The notes below the pieces were generated by a model. It saw nothing but the letters and a program-made list of their open reading frames with translations. It had not been told where the DNA came from and did not search any database. A stretch of 64,000 bases of DNA. It comes from Neorhizobium alkalisoli (GTDB lineage: Bacteria; Pseudomonadota; Alphaproteobacteria; Rhizobiales; Rhizobiaceae). The stretch covers positions 956,735 through 1,020,734 of the forward strand of contig NZ_VIWP01000002.1 in assembly GCF_007829835.1 (NCBI RefSeq), written 5' to 3'. Made by a program: the position numbers and the translations under genes. This document shows, piece by piece, positions 48,286 through 57,133 of this stretch. Within the stretch, counting starts at the first letter, position 1, and each line of letters begins with the position of its first letter.

Positions 48286-49125
48286 ATGCTGCCACTGTTC
48301 GACATGATGCTGAAGGCGCAGAATGGTGAAGGCGTGGAGGCGCTGGCGAAGCAATTCGGCCTGGCGCAGGAACAGGCATCCCAGGCGATGGCCGCGCTGA
48401 TGCCGGCCTTTTCCTCCGGTTTCAAGCGCAGCGCCAGCAATCCCTACGACCTCAGCTCGCTGATGGGCGCGATGTTTTCCGGCGCCTATTCGAAATATTT
48501 CGAGGACATGACGCGGGCGTTTACGCCGCAGGGCGTCACCGACGGCAATGCGGTGCTGGAAAAGCTGTTCGGCTCCAAGGACATGTCGCGGGCGATCGCC
48601 GAGCAGGCGGAACAGTTCACCGGGATCGGCCAGGAGATCTTCAAGAAGATGATGCCGGCCATGGCCGACACGCTGATGGGCGGCCTGTTCAAGCAGATGA
48701 GCGGCCAGATGCCAGGTGTGGGTGATTTCGGCCCGATGGGCTCGATGCTTCGGCAATGGCTAGAAAGCGTCGGCCTGGACACCAAGAGTGCGCCAAAAGC
48801 CGGTGCAAACCCGTTCGACAATCCCTTTGCCCAGGCGATGCGGACCATGTGGGGGCTAGAAAAGCCGGAAGCACCACAGCCCAAGCCCAATCCTTTCGCC
48901 GAAAATCCGTTCACCAAGGCGTTTCATGACATGATGACGGGAAGTTTTGGAGCCGCAAAGCCGGCGCCGGAAAAGGCTGCGTCTGCAGGCGCGACCTCCT
49001 ATGGCGAGCTGATGAACCAGATGTTCGACAGTGGCATCGAGGCCCAAAAATCCTACCAGAAGAACATGGAAGCCATCTTCGAAAGCTATCTCGGCAAGTC
49101 GCCGACTGCCGGCCAGCCGAAATAA
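48286..49125 (+). CDS. DUF937 domain-containing protein
   Basis: 279 aa. The N-terminal region (LFDMMLKAQNGEGVEALAKQFG, AMAALMPAFSSGF) is the DUF937 repeat-like helical domain. The remainder is Met/Phe/Gly-rich helix (FKKMMPAMADTLMGGLFKQM) then NPF repeats (ANPFDNPFAQA, PNPFAENPFTKAF). No signal peptide. Function unknown in the family. It is followed by a GC-rich hairpin. Confidence 0.82.
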   Translation: MLPLFDMMLKAQNGEGVEALAKQFGLAQEQASQAMAALMPAFSSGFKRSASNPYDLSSLMGAMFSGAYSKYFEDMTRAFTPQGVTDGNAVLEKLFGSKDMSRAIAEQAEQFTGIGQEIFKKMMPAMADTLMGGLFKQMSGQMPGVGDFGPMGSMLRQWLESVGLDTKSAPKAGANPFDNPFAQAMRTMWGLEKPEAPQPKPNPFAENPFTKAFHDMMTGSFGAAKPAPEKAASAGATSYGELMNQMFDSGIEAQKSYQKNMEAIFESYLGKSPTAGQPK

Positions 49126-49129
49126 AAAA

Positions 49130-49160
49130 GCCCGGCGCGGATCAACCGGGCCGGGCAAAA
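49130..49160 (+). terminator. Hairpin after the DUF937 gene
   Basis: GCCCGGC at 49130-49136 pairs with GCCGGGC at 49150-49156, with A-runs on the left flank and four A on the right. Read on the plus strand it lacks a T-run; on the minus strand the left A-run becomes TTTTTT, so it is a better terminator for the leftward DUF1127 gene that ends at 49204. Possibly serves both. Confidence 0.6.
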
Positions 49161-49203
49161 GGCAGGGCTATTGGCTATCACCCTGCGGGGAAAAGTTTTA
49201 GGC

Positions 49204-49512
49204 TCAGTGGCCGGCGCGGCGCGCAAAGCGGTAGCGCGCACGTTCGCGGGCAGCCTTGGACAGAAGCAGCGACGGATCCTGCAGCACACCGGACCTGTCG
49301 AGCGCCTGGGTAACGTCACGCCGGCTGAGGCCGATATCGTCGAGCTGGTAATCGTCGAGATCATTCAGCGCATTGGAGGCCAAGCGATTTCGGATGGCAC
49401 GCCATGCGGATTTTCCTCGCAGGATCACGAGCTGCATCACGGAACCCAGGCGGGTTTCCACGGCGGGCTGGTGAACAAGCTTGATTTCGGTTCCGCATTC
49501 GGTCGTGCTCAT
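49204..49512 (-). CDS. DUF1127 domain-containing protein
   Basis: 102 aa. The C-terminal half has the DUF1127 (YjiS-like) core: WRAIRNRLASNALNDLDDYQLDDIGLSRRDV, shown here in part as LNDLDDYQLDDIGLSRRDV. Small Arg-rich DUF1127 proteins of Agrobacterium bind RNA and affect phosphate and carbon responses; members near regulators are common. It is divergent from the adjacent LysR gene, so it may be its target. Confidence 0.85.
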   Translation of the reverse strand: MSTTECGTEIKLVHQPAVETRLGSVMQLVILRGKSAWRAIRNRLASNALNDLDDYQLDDIGLSRRDVTQALDRSGVLQDPSLLLSKAARERARYRFARRAGH

Positions 49513-49712
49513 GGGACTATCCTTTCTTCAGGCACGCAGAAGACCTTCCCTCACGCGATGAAAGCGCAAAGGCTGGCCGGCTTCGAACGGCATCTCTCAA
49601 GAGGGGCCGGTGTTCGAGATTGATTTGTGAACCCGTTATGCGGGAAATTCTATTGATCAGTCCAACGAATGTTTCTAATGATAAGCATCAAACACCCTTA
49701 TGGATCAGCGCT

Positions 49713-50663
49713 ATGTCCGCTCCGCTTGATATCGACCAGCTGCATACATTCGTCGCCATCGTCGATTGCGGCAGCTTTACCAAGGCTGCGGATCGCGTCT
49801 TCAAGACGCAGTCGGCCGTCTCGATGCAGATGCGCCGGCTGGAGGAAAGGGTCGGCAAGCAGCTGTTTGCCAAGGATGGCCGCGGCAACCGGCTGACCGC
49901 CGAGGGCGAAAAGCTGCTCAACTACGCGCGAAGAATCATCCGGCTGAACAATGAGGCGATCGCGGCCTTCGACGACAACCGGCTCGAGGGCACGCTCCGG
50001 ATCGGCACGCCGGACGATTATGCCGACCGCTATATGCCGGAAATCATCGGCCGATTTGCCAAGACGCATCCGAATGTCGAGCTTTATATCGTCTGCGAGC
50101 CCTCGGTCAGCCTTGCGGAAAAGATGGCGCGCGGCGAGCTGGATATCGCGCTTGTCACCCACAACCCGCGCCAGCGGATTTCCGATGTCGTGCGCACCGA
50201 GCCGCTCTGCTGGGTCAGCTCCGCCAACCATCCGCTGAAAGACGATGCGCCCGTGCCGCTCGCCGTCGGGCGCCGCGACTGTCTATGGCGGCAGCTTGCC
50301 TGTTCGGCGCTGGATGCCTCGGGCCAGGAATATCAGGTTCTCTTCACCAGCTGGTCGTCGACTGTCATCACCGCTGCGGTTCTCGCTGGCATGGCCGTGT
50401 CAGTCCTGCCGGAATCGGCTTTGCGCAGCGGCATGAAGGTGCTGTCCTCCGCAGACGGCTTTCCGCCGCTGCCACCCGTGCAGATCGGGCTTATGAAGCG
50501 CCCAGGCCTCTCGCCCTCGCTGATGAACGCCATCACCGACCACATTGCCGCCTGCCTCGACAACATCTCGCCGGCCGTCGCGCCTGACGATCTCGACGGG
50601 GAAGTGAAGCAGTTTTCACGCATGGGACGGTCGCGGACGGTTTCGGTGATGCCGGGGTGGTGA
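49713..50663 (+). CDS. LysR-family transcriptional regulator
   Basis: 316 aa from the ATG at 49713 (MSAPLDIDQLHTFVAIV). The N-terminal winged HTH (SFTKAADRVFKTQSAVSMQM) is standard for LysR proteins, followed by a two-lobed effector domain starting LRIGTPDDYADRYMP. The closest types by feel are LrhA/HexA-like regulators. It is divergent from the DUF1127 gene across 200 bases, the classical LysR-target arrangement; the inducer is unknown. Confidence 0.92.
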   Translation: MSAPLDIDQLHTFVAIVDCGSFTKAADRVFKTQSAVSMQMRRLEERVGKQLFAKDGRGNRLTAEGEKLLNYARRIIRLNNEAIAAFDDNRLEGTLRIGTPDDYADRYMPEIIGRFAKTHPNVELYIVCEPSVSLAEKMARGELDIALVTHNPRQRISDVVRTEPLCWVSSANHPLKDDAPVPLAVGRRDCLWRQLACSALDASGQEYQVLFTSWSSTVITAAVLAGMAVSVLPESALRSGMKVLSSADGFPPLPPVQIGLMKRPGLSPSLMNAITDHIAACLDNISPAVAPDDLDGEVKQFSRMGRSRTVSVMPGW

Positions 50664-50735
50664 GTTCGATTGCAGCTTTCTTGACTTCGGGACGGACCAG
50701 GCGGAGACTGCCAACAGGCACTGAGGAAGCGCGCT

Positions 50736-51014
50736 ATGCAGGCTGATGAGACGATATCGGTCAAGCTGGAACTGCCGATCGATACACTAAAGGCATTCGA
50801 CGAAATCGCTGCGGTGCTGGGCACCGATAAGCAAAGCCTTATGAGTGCGATTCTCGCCGATTATATCAGCCAGGGCGTCGAGGAAATCCTTGAAGAGGCG
50901 GAAGGCGTCGCCGCTCTGGATCGAGGCGAAGGCACTGATCTGGATGATTTTCTTGGACAGGCGCGCTCGATTGTCGAGGCTGCCGAAGCCAAACGCACGA
51001 GGCGAGCTGGCTGA
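50736..51014 (+). CDS. Ribbon-helix-helix antitoxin, ParD/CopG-like
   Basis: 92 aa. The N-terminus (ISVKLELPIDTLKAFDEIA) fits the beta strand and first helix of an RHH fold, followed by LMSAILADYI as the second helix and an acidic C-terminal tail (EEILEEAEGV) suited to binding a toxin. Its stop overlaps the next ATG (ATGA), the usual toxin-antitoxin coupling. Confidence 0.8.
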   Translation: MQADETISVKLELPIDTLKAFDEIAAVLGTDKQSLMSAILADYISQGVEEILEEAEGVAALDRGEGTDLDDFLGQARSIVEAAEAKRTRRAG

Positions 51015-51328
51015 TGCCGAAGCGAATCGTTCGGCTTTCTCCACGAGCCGAACGTTGGCTGTTTTCCTATATCGCCGATCTCAGCGATAAGAACCCGGCT
51101 GCCGCACGACAAATTCTGATCCGCCTTGAAGCTCTCAAAAGCATGCTAGCGGATTTTCCTGAAATCACAGAGCGCGGAATTCTTCCGGGAACCAGACGGA
51201 TCATCATGCGGCCGCTCATCCTGACAGCACGCCTTTGGAATGGCACTCTCGAAATCACCAATGTTCGGCATGAGCGCCAGAAGGCGGCTGGCAAGTCATT
51301 CAGGCCGATCGGCAGAGCTGACAAATGA
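51014..51328 (+). CDS. ParE/RelE-superfamily toxin
   Basis: 104 aa. The order RLSPRAERWLFSYIADLS, AARQILIRLEALKSMLADFP and LEITNVRHERQ matches the ParE/RelE fold, with a late Arg-His pair (RHER). Family toxins poison gyrase (ParE) or cleave mRNA (RelE); which applies here cannot be told. Coupled to the antitoxin upstream by an overlapping start, and followed by a bidirectional terminator. Confidence 0.85.
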   Translation: MPKRIVRLSPRAERWLFSYIADLSDKNPAAARQILIRLEALKSMLADFPEITERGILPGTRRIIMRPLILTARLWNGTLEITNVRHERQKAAGKSFRPIGRADK

Positions 51329-51334
51329 GCCAGC

Positions 51335-51365
51335 AAAAAGCCGAGGGATTTCACCCCCGGCTTTT
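51335..51365. terminator. Bidirectional terminator between the ParE-like gene and katA
   Basis: AAAAGCCG-A-GGG pairs with CCC-C-CGGCTTTT (one A/C mismatch) around a seven-base loop. A-runs on one side and T-runs on the other allow it to stop transcripts from both directions. Confidence 0.85.
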
Positions 51366-51389
51366 CTCATTGTCCAGATAACCGCGTCC

Positions 51390-52883
51390 TTATTCCGCAG
51401 CCGTGGCCTTGGCGCTGATTGTGTCAGCCTCATAACCGTGCGCGGTCTTCAGCGCGGTGCGGACGCCGGCTTCATAATCCGGATGCACGAGCTTGAAATG
51501 AGCGAGCTGGCGTTCGACGATATGGCCGGGGACGCCGCCCATCGCCGCTGCAATGTTCGAAAACAGCCGTGCCTTCTGGCCTGCGTCGAACAGATTGAAC
51601 AGCGCCCGCGGCTGGCCGTAATCGTCATTGCCTTCGCGGTGGTTGTAGCGGCCCATCTCGCCTTCGATCTTCAGCGGCGGTTCCTTGGCCGAGGGCTGCT
51701 CGACCGGGCCGTTCACCGAATTCGGCTCGTAATAGGCGTCCGGATTGCCCGACAGGATGCCGCCATAGGTGTTCATCTGGCCATCGCGATTGTAGTGATG
51801 GACCGGGCATTGCGGCTTGTTGACCGGGATCTGCTCGTAATGGGTGCCGAGCCGGTAACGATGCGCATCGGCATAGGAGAAGATGCGGGCCTGCAGCATC
51901 TTGTCCGGCGAATGGCTGATGCCGGGCACGATATTGGACGGCGAAAAGGCCGCCTGCTCGATCTCAGCAAAGTAGTTGTCGGCATTGCGGTTGAGTTCCA
52001 TCGTGCCGATGTCGATCGGCGGGAATTCCGAATGCGGCCAGATTTTCGTCAGGTCGAACGGGTTGTACGAGGTCTGTTCTGCCTGCGCTTCCGTCATCAC
52101 CTGCACCTGCACCTTCCAGCGCGGGAAACGGCCTTCCTCGATCGTGCCGAACAGGGCTTCCTGATAGCCTTCACGGGTCTTGCCGATGATCGTCTCGGCT
52201 TCTTCGTTGACGTAGTGCTTGTGGCCTTGCTCCGTCTTGAAGTGGAATTTAACCCAGAACCGTTCGCCCAAATCATTCCACAGCGAATAGGTGTGCGAGC
52301 CGTAGCCGTTCATATGCATCGGATCGACCGGCAGGCCGCGGTCGGACATCAGGATCGTCACCTGATGCAGGCTTTCCGGCGAAAGCGACCAGAAATCCCA
52401 CATGGCGGTCGGCGAGCGCATATTGGTCTTCGGGTGGCGCTTCTGGGTGTGGATGAAATCCGGGAATTTGTAAGGGTCGCGGACGAAGAAGACCGGCGTA
52501 TTGTTGCCGACCAGATCCCAATTGCCGTCCTCGGTATAAAATTTCAGCGCGAAACCGCGCACGTCGCGTTCATGGTCGGCAGCGCCCATTTCGCCGGCGA
52601 CGGTGGAGAAGCGGGCCAGCATCGGCGTCGATGCGCCCGGCTGAAGACACTTCGCCTTGGTATATCTGGAGATGTCGCCGGTAATCGTCAGCGTGCCGTG
52701 TGCGCCCCAACCCTTGGCGTGCACGACGCGTTCCGGAATACGCTCGCGGTTCTGGTGGGCCAGCTTTTCGATCAGCTGGTAGTCCTGGAGCATGACGCCG
52801 CCGCGCGGGCCGGCGGTGATGGAATTCTGGTTGTCCGGAACCGGAGCACCGGCTGTCGTCGTCAATGTGGGACGATCGGTCAT
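51390..52883 (-). CDS. katA: Monofunctional haem catalase
   Basis: 497 aa from the ATG at 52883 with AAGGGAG upstream. It degrades hydrogen peroxide. The distal haem residues are present: His55 in RVVHAKGWG and the Asn in [15 protein letters not shown]. The proximal Tyr lies in [14 protein letters not shown]. This is a clade 3 small-subunit catalase by length. Divergent from oxyR with a shared 125-base control region, so OxyR regulation is strongly suggested. Confidence 0.96.
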   Translation of the reverse strand: MTDRPTLTTTAGAPVPDNQNSITAGPRGGVMLQDYQLIEKLAHQNRERIPERVVHAKGWGAHGTLTITGDISRYTKAKCLQPGASTPMLARFSTVAGEMGAADHERDVRGFALKFYTEDGNWDLVGNNTPVFFVRDPYKFPDFIHTQKRHPKTNMRSPTAMWDFWSLSPESLHQVTILMSDRGLPVDPMHMNGYGSHTYSLWNDLGERFWVKFHFKTEQGHKHYVNEEAETIIGKTREGYQEALFGTIEEGRFPRWKVQVQVMTEAQAEQTSYNPFDLTKIWPHSEFPPIDIGTMELNRNADNYFAEIEQAAFSPSNIVPGISHSPDKMLQARIFSYADAHRYRLGTHYEQIPVNKPQCPVHHYNRDGQMNTYGGILSGNPDAYYEPNSVNGPVEQPSAKEPPLKIEGEMGRYNHREGNDDYGQPRALFNLFDAGQKARLFSNIAAAMGGVPGHIVERQLAHFKLVHPDYEAGVRTALKTAHGYEADTISAKATAAE

Positions 52884-52958
52884 GGTCTTCTCCCTTTTGA
52901 TAACATCTTTAAAATTCGTCGGCGTTGCCGCCGCCGGATTGAAACTGTCACTCGGCAT

Positions 52959-53009
52959 CGATAATTTCCAATCGTATTTGATAAAAACATCGATCGGAAA
53001 ATCTTATCG
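52959..53009. promoter_or_regulatory. Candidate OxyR operator between katA and oxyR
   Basis: An imperfect inverted repeat: CGATAATTTCC at 52959-52969 against GGAAAATCTTATCG at 52996-53009, with further GATAA/TATC-like half-sites between. OxyR binds extended degenerate dyads in such divergent katA-oxyR regions. The right half touches the oxyR GTG start, which would suit autorepression. No footprint-level consensus can be claimed by eye. Confidence 0.4.
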
Positions 53010-53926
53010 TGCTTACGCTACGCCAGATGCGGTATTTCGAGGCCCTCGCCTCCGTCCTCCATTTCGGCAAGGCGGCCGCAATGGTGAATGTCAGCCAACC
53101 CGCGCTTTCCGCCCAGATTATGGAAATGGAAGATCATCTGGGCATAAAACTCGTCGAGCGCAGCCGGGCCGGCGTGCTTCTGACGCCCAAAGGCCTTGAG
53201 GCCCTCAGGCGTATCCGGCTTATTCTGGCTGAAGTGGAGCGTCTTGAAGAATCCGCCCGGGATCGGCCGGGCGTTCTGGAAGGGCTGATCCGCATCGGCA
53301 TCATTCCGACGGTCGCACCCTATCTCGTGCCGCAGCTCGTGCCTTACCTGCGGGCGAGCTATCCGGACGTGCTTATCGAGCTCAAGGAAGCGATTACCGA
53401 CCGGCTCGTCGCTGACCTGATGGACGGCAAGCTGGATGCCGTCATCGCGGCCCTGCCGGTCGAAGCGGAGCATGTGGAGACGCGGCCGCTGTTTTCCGAC
53501 CGGTTCTTCATGGCGATGGCGAATAACGAGGCCGAAGTTCTGGTCTCGCCGCTTGTCGAAAACCAGGTGGATACGGAACGCCTGCTTCTTCTGGAAGAAG
53601 GCCATTGCCTGCGCGATCAGGCGCTTGCCGTCTGCGGCACGGGCGCGAAACGCAATCTCGTCAATGTCGGCGCGACCTCGATGGCGACGCTTTTGCAGAT
53701 GGTGTCGCACGATATGGGGATGACGCTGATCCCGGAAATCGCCGTCTCGACCGAAACCGCGCGCAACAACCTGCGGATAGTGCCATTTGCCGATCCCGCG
53801 CCGTCGCGCGAGATCGGACTTGTCTGGCGCCGCTCCAGCGGACGGGCGGACGATATGACAGCGCTGACCGAGGCGGTGATCGCCTGCCGGCCAGCGGCGC
53901 TGACGCTCGCGGTCGCGGTCGCCTAG
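53009..53926 (+). CDS. oxyR: Peroxide-sensing LysR-type regulator OxyR
   Basis: 305 aa with a GTG start at 53009. The LysR HTH is at 18-40 (HFGKAAAMVNVSQPALSAQI cut at 20 residues). The redox switch is intact: Cys200 in EEGHCLRDQ and Cys209 in LAVC, matching Cys199/Cys208 of the E. coli protein. Oxidation to the disulfide would activate katA transcription. Its stop overlaps the end of the convergent dienelactone-hydrolase-like gene by four bases. Confidence 0.95.
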   Translation: MLTLRQMRYFEALASVLHFGKAAAMVNVSQPALSAQIMEMEDHLGIKLVERSRAGVLLTPKGLEALRRIRLILAEVERLEESARDRPGVLEGLIRIGIIPTVAPYLVPQLVPYLRASYPDVLIELKEAITDRLVADLMDGKLDAVIAALPVEAEHVETRPLFSDRFFMAMANNEAEVLVSPLVENQVDTERLLLLEEGHCLRDQALAVCGTGAKRNLVNVGATSMATLLQMVSHDMGMTLIPEIAVSTETARNNLRIVPFADPAPSREIGLVWRRSSGRADDMTALTEAVIACRPAALTLAVAVA

Positions 53927-54807
53927 GCGAGATATTTCTTGAAGAAGGCAACCGTCCGGCTCCAGGCGAGATCGGCGGCCGTCTTGTCGTAGCGGGCAGC
54001 GGACGTATCGTTGTTGAAGGCGTGGTTGACGCCTTCGTAGACGAAGATCTCGAAGGTCTTGCCGTTCTTTTCCAGCGCCTCCCTGTAAGCCGGGATTCCG
54101 GCATTGATGCGCTCGTCCAGCCCGCCGTAATGCAGCATCAGCGGTGCCTTGATCGTCGGCACGTCCTCGGCTTTCGGCTGGGCGCCGTAATAGGCGACAC
54201 CTGCGTTGAGGGCCGGTGACTTTACCGCCAGATTGTTGACCGCGCCGCCGCCCCAGCAAAAGCCGATCGCGCCGACCTTGCCATTGGCACCCTTGATTCC
54301 GGCGAGATAGGCGCGGCTTGCCTCGCCATTGGCGGCGACGTCGCCGGCATCGAGCGTGGAAAACATCTGACGCGCCTGATCCTCGTCGGCCGGTGTGCCG
54401 CCCGCGGGCGACAGGAAATCGACGGCGAGCGCATTAAAACCCTCGAGCGCCATGCGGCGGGCAATATCCTTGATATGAGCGTTGAGGCCGCGGTTCTCGT
54501 GAATGACGATGACGCCGCCGAGCGGAGCGGTCGCAGCCTTTGGACGGGCCAGATAGGCCTTCATCGTGGCGCCCTTGGTGCCGGGATAGGTGACGTCCTC
54601 GATCACCAGCCGGTCGTCGGTCGCGGGGATCTGATCAGCCTTGGCTCCATTGGCAGCCAGCATCGGGGCGATGGCAGCCGCCGCAGCGCCCGAACCGGCG
54701 AGTTGGGTCAGCCGCTCCATGAAGCGGCGGCGGTCGAGATGCAAATGCGTGTAATCATCATAGGCGTTGATCATCGCCTGCGTGATCTTCGGGCGTTCAT
54801 TATCCAT
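53923..54807 (-). CDS. Dienelactone hydrolase family protein, possibly exported
   Basis: 294 aa. The alpha/beta-hydrolase core has the nucleophile elbow GFCWGGG, in which Cys replaces the usual Ser as in dienelactone hydrolase, then GGLDERI for the Asp and EGVNHAF for the His. A leader with DRRRFMERLTQLAGSGAAAAAIAPML resembles an internal Tat-type or anchor segment (twin Arg then hydrophobic), at about residues 26-50. Carboxymethylenebutenolidase activity is a family guess. It is convergent with oxyR. Confidence 0.85.
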   Translation of the reverse strand: MDNERPKITQAMINAYDDYTHLHLDRRRFMERLTQLAGSGAAAAAIAPMLAANGAKADQIPATDDRLVIEDVTYPGTKGATMKAYLARPKAATAPLGGVIVIHENRGLNAHIKDIARRMALEGFNALAVDFLSPAGGTPADEDQARQMFSTLDAGDVAANGEASRAYLAGIKGANGKVGAIGFCWGGGAVNNLAVKSPALNAGVAYYGAQPKAEDVPTIKAPLMLHYGGLDERINAGIPAYREALEKNGKTFEIFVYEGVNHAFNNDTSAARYDKTAADLAWSRTVAFFKKYLA

Positions 54808-54917
54808 GGCCTGTCCTCCGTCTTGATCTCCGGAAGAAACCTATAGCGGCGCAGCACAGCTGGAAGATGAAATGCCCTAGACCGGCTCACACATATGCGT
54901 GAAGCCGGTGCTCCCGA

Positions 54918-55340
54918 TCAGGAGGTCGCGAGCCAGACGGCCAGCCAGCCCCAGAGCACGACAGTGGCGGCGAAGCCGATCATGAACAGCGGCCGGCGGT
55001 AGCGCAGGCGGTTGGAAGTGATGTGCACATAGGAATGCGCATAGCGCGAAATCACGAAAACCCAAGCGAGCACGATGGTGATGATATTGTCGGCATTGGT
55101 GGCATAGATCGCCAGCGCACCGGCATGGAACAGCATGGGCAATTCGAACTGGTTCTTCAGATTGTTGTGAACCAGCAGGCTTTCTTCCGGCTCGGAGAGG
55201 TTTTCCTTGAACTGCTGTGCGGCTGCGCTGCCCGATTTGACGGCGGCCACGCGGCGAACCGACAGAAGGTAATAGAGAATGAAGACCAGCGCCGCATGGG
55301 CGATCATCGGCCAGAACATGGCAGTCGTGTCAGTCATCAT
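54918..55340 (-). CDS. MAPEG-family membrane protein
   Basis: 140 aa from the tandem ATG at 55340/55337 with AGGAGA upstream. Four hydrophobic segments and the order HNNLKNQFELPMLFHAGALA, RYAHSYVHITSNRLRYR identify the MAPEG family (membrane-associated proteins in eicosanoid and glutathione metabolism). Bacterial members are often linked to glutathione transferase-like activity, but the substrate is unknown. Downstream of the guaB terminator, so separately transcribed. Confidence 0.88.
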   Translation of the reverse strand: MMTDTTAMFWPMIAHAALVFILYYLLSVRRVAAVKSGSAAAQQFKENLSEPEESLLVHNNLKNQFELPMLFHAGALAIYATNADNIITIVLAWVFVISRYAHSYVHITSNRLRYRRPLFMIGFAATVVLWGWLAVWLATS

Positions 55341-55374
55341 CGGTCGTCTCTCCTGATCTTTCGGACCTTCTGAC

Positions 55375-55407
55375 ACGAAAACGGGTCGGGTAAAATGCCC
55401 GACCCGT
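55375..55407 (-). terminator. guaB terminator
   Basis: ACGGGTCGGG (55381-55390) and CCCGACCCGT (55398-55407) form a 10-bp perfect stem with a seven-base loop. On the minus strand the stem is followed by TTTTCG, 32 bases after the guaB stop. Confidence 0.85.
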
Positions 55408-55438
55408 TCGAAATCAGTGAAGAATTTGCCGCTCTCTT

Positions 55439-56932
55439 TTAAGAGTTGGCGCCCGGATAGTTCGGGCTTTCGCGGGTGATCGTCACGCCATGCGGGTGGC
55501 TTTCACGCAGGCCGGCGCCGGAAATGCGCACGAAGGTCGCCTTTTCTTGAAAGTCCTTGATGTCCTTGCCGCCGACATAACCCATGGCAGCCTTCAGGCC
55601 ACCGGCGAGCTGGTGCAGCACGGCCGAGACCGGGCCCTTGTAGGGAACCTGACCTTCGATACCTTCCGGAACGAGCTTCAGCGTGTCGCGCACTTCCGCC
55701 TGGAAGTAACGATCCGCCGAACCGCGGGCCATGGCGCCGACCGAACCCATGCCGCGATAAGCTTTGAAGGAACGGCCCTGATAGAGATAGACTTCGCCCG
55801 GGCTTTCGTCCGTGCCGGCGAGCAGCGAGCCGACCATGATGGCAGAAGCGCCGGCGGCGATCGCCTTGGCAAAATCGCCGGAGAATTTGATACCGCCGTC
55901 AGCAATGACCGGGATGCCGTGCTTGTTGGCTTCCGAGACCGAGGCCATGACCGCTGCGAGCTGCGGCACGCCGACGCCGGCGACGACGCGGGTGGTGCAG
56001 ATCGAGCCCGGGCCGATGCCGACCTTGATGCAGTCCGCACCGGCATCGATCAGCGCCTTGGTGCCTTCGGCGGTCGCGACATTGCCGGCGATGATGCGGA
56101 TGGCATTCGACATGCGCTTGGTCGCGGCAACAGCGTCGAGAACCTTCTGGGAATGGCCATGGGCGGTATCGACGACGATGACATCGACGCCGGCATCGAT
56201 CAGGCGCTCGGCGCGCTCGACGCCGTCAGGGCCGGTGGAGATGGCGGCGGCAACGCGCAGGCGGCCGTGCATGTCCTTGGCGGCATGCGGATTGAGCTGC
56301 GACTTTTCGATATCCTTGACGGTGATCAGGCCGACGCACCGGCCTTCATTGTCGACCACCAGCAGCTTTTCGATGCGGTGCGAATGCAGGAGGCGCTTGG
56401 CTTCGCTCTGCTCGACGCTTTCCTTGACCGTGATCAAGTTTTCCTTGGTCATCAGTTCGTAGATTTTTTGGCTCGGATCCGAAGCGAAACGAACGTCACG
56501 GTTGGTGAGGATACCGACCAGACGGCCCGGACGGCCACCGTCTTCGACGACTGGAATGCCGGAAATGCCATGCGCCTTCATCAGCGACAGCGCTTCGGCG
56601 AGCGTCGCGTCAGGGCCGATCGTGACCGGATTGACGACCATGCCGCTTTCGAACTTCTTGACCTGGCGGACCTCTTCGGCCTGTTCGATCGGGGTCAGGT
56701 TGCGATGGATGACGCCCATGCCGCCGGCCTGGGCCATGGCGATCGCCAGACGGCTTTCGGTAACGGTGTCCATGGCGGAAGAGAGGATCGGCAGCGAAAG
56801 ATCGATGTCCTTGGCGACGCGGGTGGCGATATTGGTCTGCCCCGGCATGATCTCGGAATGTCCCGGCTGCAGCAGGACGTCGTCAAAGGTCAGCGCTTCT
56901 AACCCGGTTGCCGTTTCAATGATGCGTGCCAT
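55439..56932 (-). CDS. guaB: IMP dehydrogenase
   Basis: 497 aa from the ATG at 56932 with AAGGA upstream; the longer open frame upstream is not IMPDH-like. It oxidises IMP to XMP with NAD+, the committed step to GMP. The N-terminal [14 protein letters not shown], two CBS domains (about residues 95-210) and the catalytic loop GPGSICTTR with its Cys are all present, followed by the flap region. Complete. Confidence 0.97.
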   Translation of the reverse strand: MARIIETATGLEALTFDDVLLQPGHSEIMPGQTNIATRVAKDIDLSLPILSSAMDTVTESRLAIAMAQAGGMGVIHRNLTPIEQAEEVRQVKKFESGMVVNPVTIGPDATLAEALSLMKAHGISGIPVVEDGGRPGRLVGILTNRDVRFASDPSQKIYELMTKENLITVKESVEQSEAKRLLHSHRIEKLLVVDNEGRCVGLITVKDIEKSQLNPHAAKDMHGRLRVAAAISTGPDGVERAERLIDAGVDVIVVDTAHGHSQKVLDAVAATKRMSNAIRIIAGNVATAEGTKALIDAGADCIKVGIGPGSICTTRVVAGVGVPQLAAVMASVSEANKHGIPVIADGGIKFSGDFAKAIAAGASAIMVGSLLAGTDESPGEVYLYQGRSFKAYRGMGSVGAMARGSADRYFQAEVRDTLKLVPEGIEGQVPYKGPVSAVLHQLAGGLKAAMGYVGGKDIKDFQEKATFVRISGAGLRESHPHGVTITRESPNYPGANS

Positions 56933-57057
56933 TGCCAAATCCTTCGTGTGAATAGGCAGAATCCTCCGGAAAAAGGAAAATCCCTGTCCGGTTGCTTCTG
57001 CATGAAATGCTTGGAAGTTGGCGAGGGCTGGTAACACGTTCATGACAGGAAGGGAAC

Positions 57058-57090
57058 AGAAAAAACCCGGAGGGCTGCCCCTCCGGGTTT
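57058..57090 (-). terminator. Terminator after the metallo-hydrolase gene
   Basis: AAACCCGGAGG (57063-57073) pairs with CCTCCGGGTTT (57080-57090). Reading leftward the stem is followed by six T, 44 bases after the stop of the hydrolase gene. Confidence 0.92.
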
Positions 57091-57133
57091 GCATGGCTCG
57101 CAACCTGGCCGTTACAGGCGCGCTGCACTTTGA

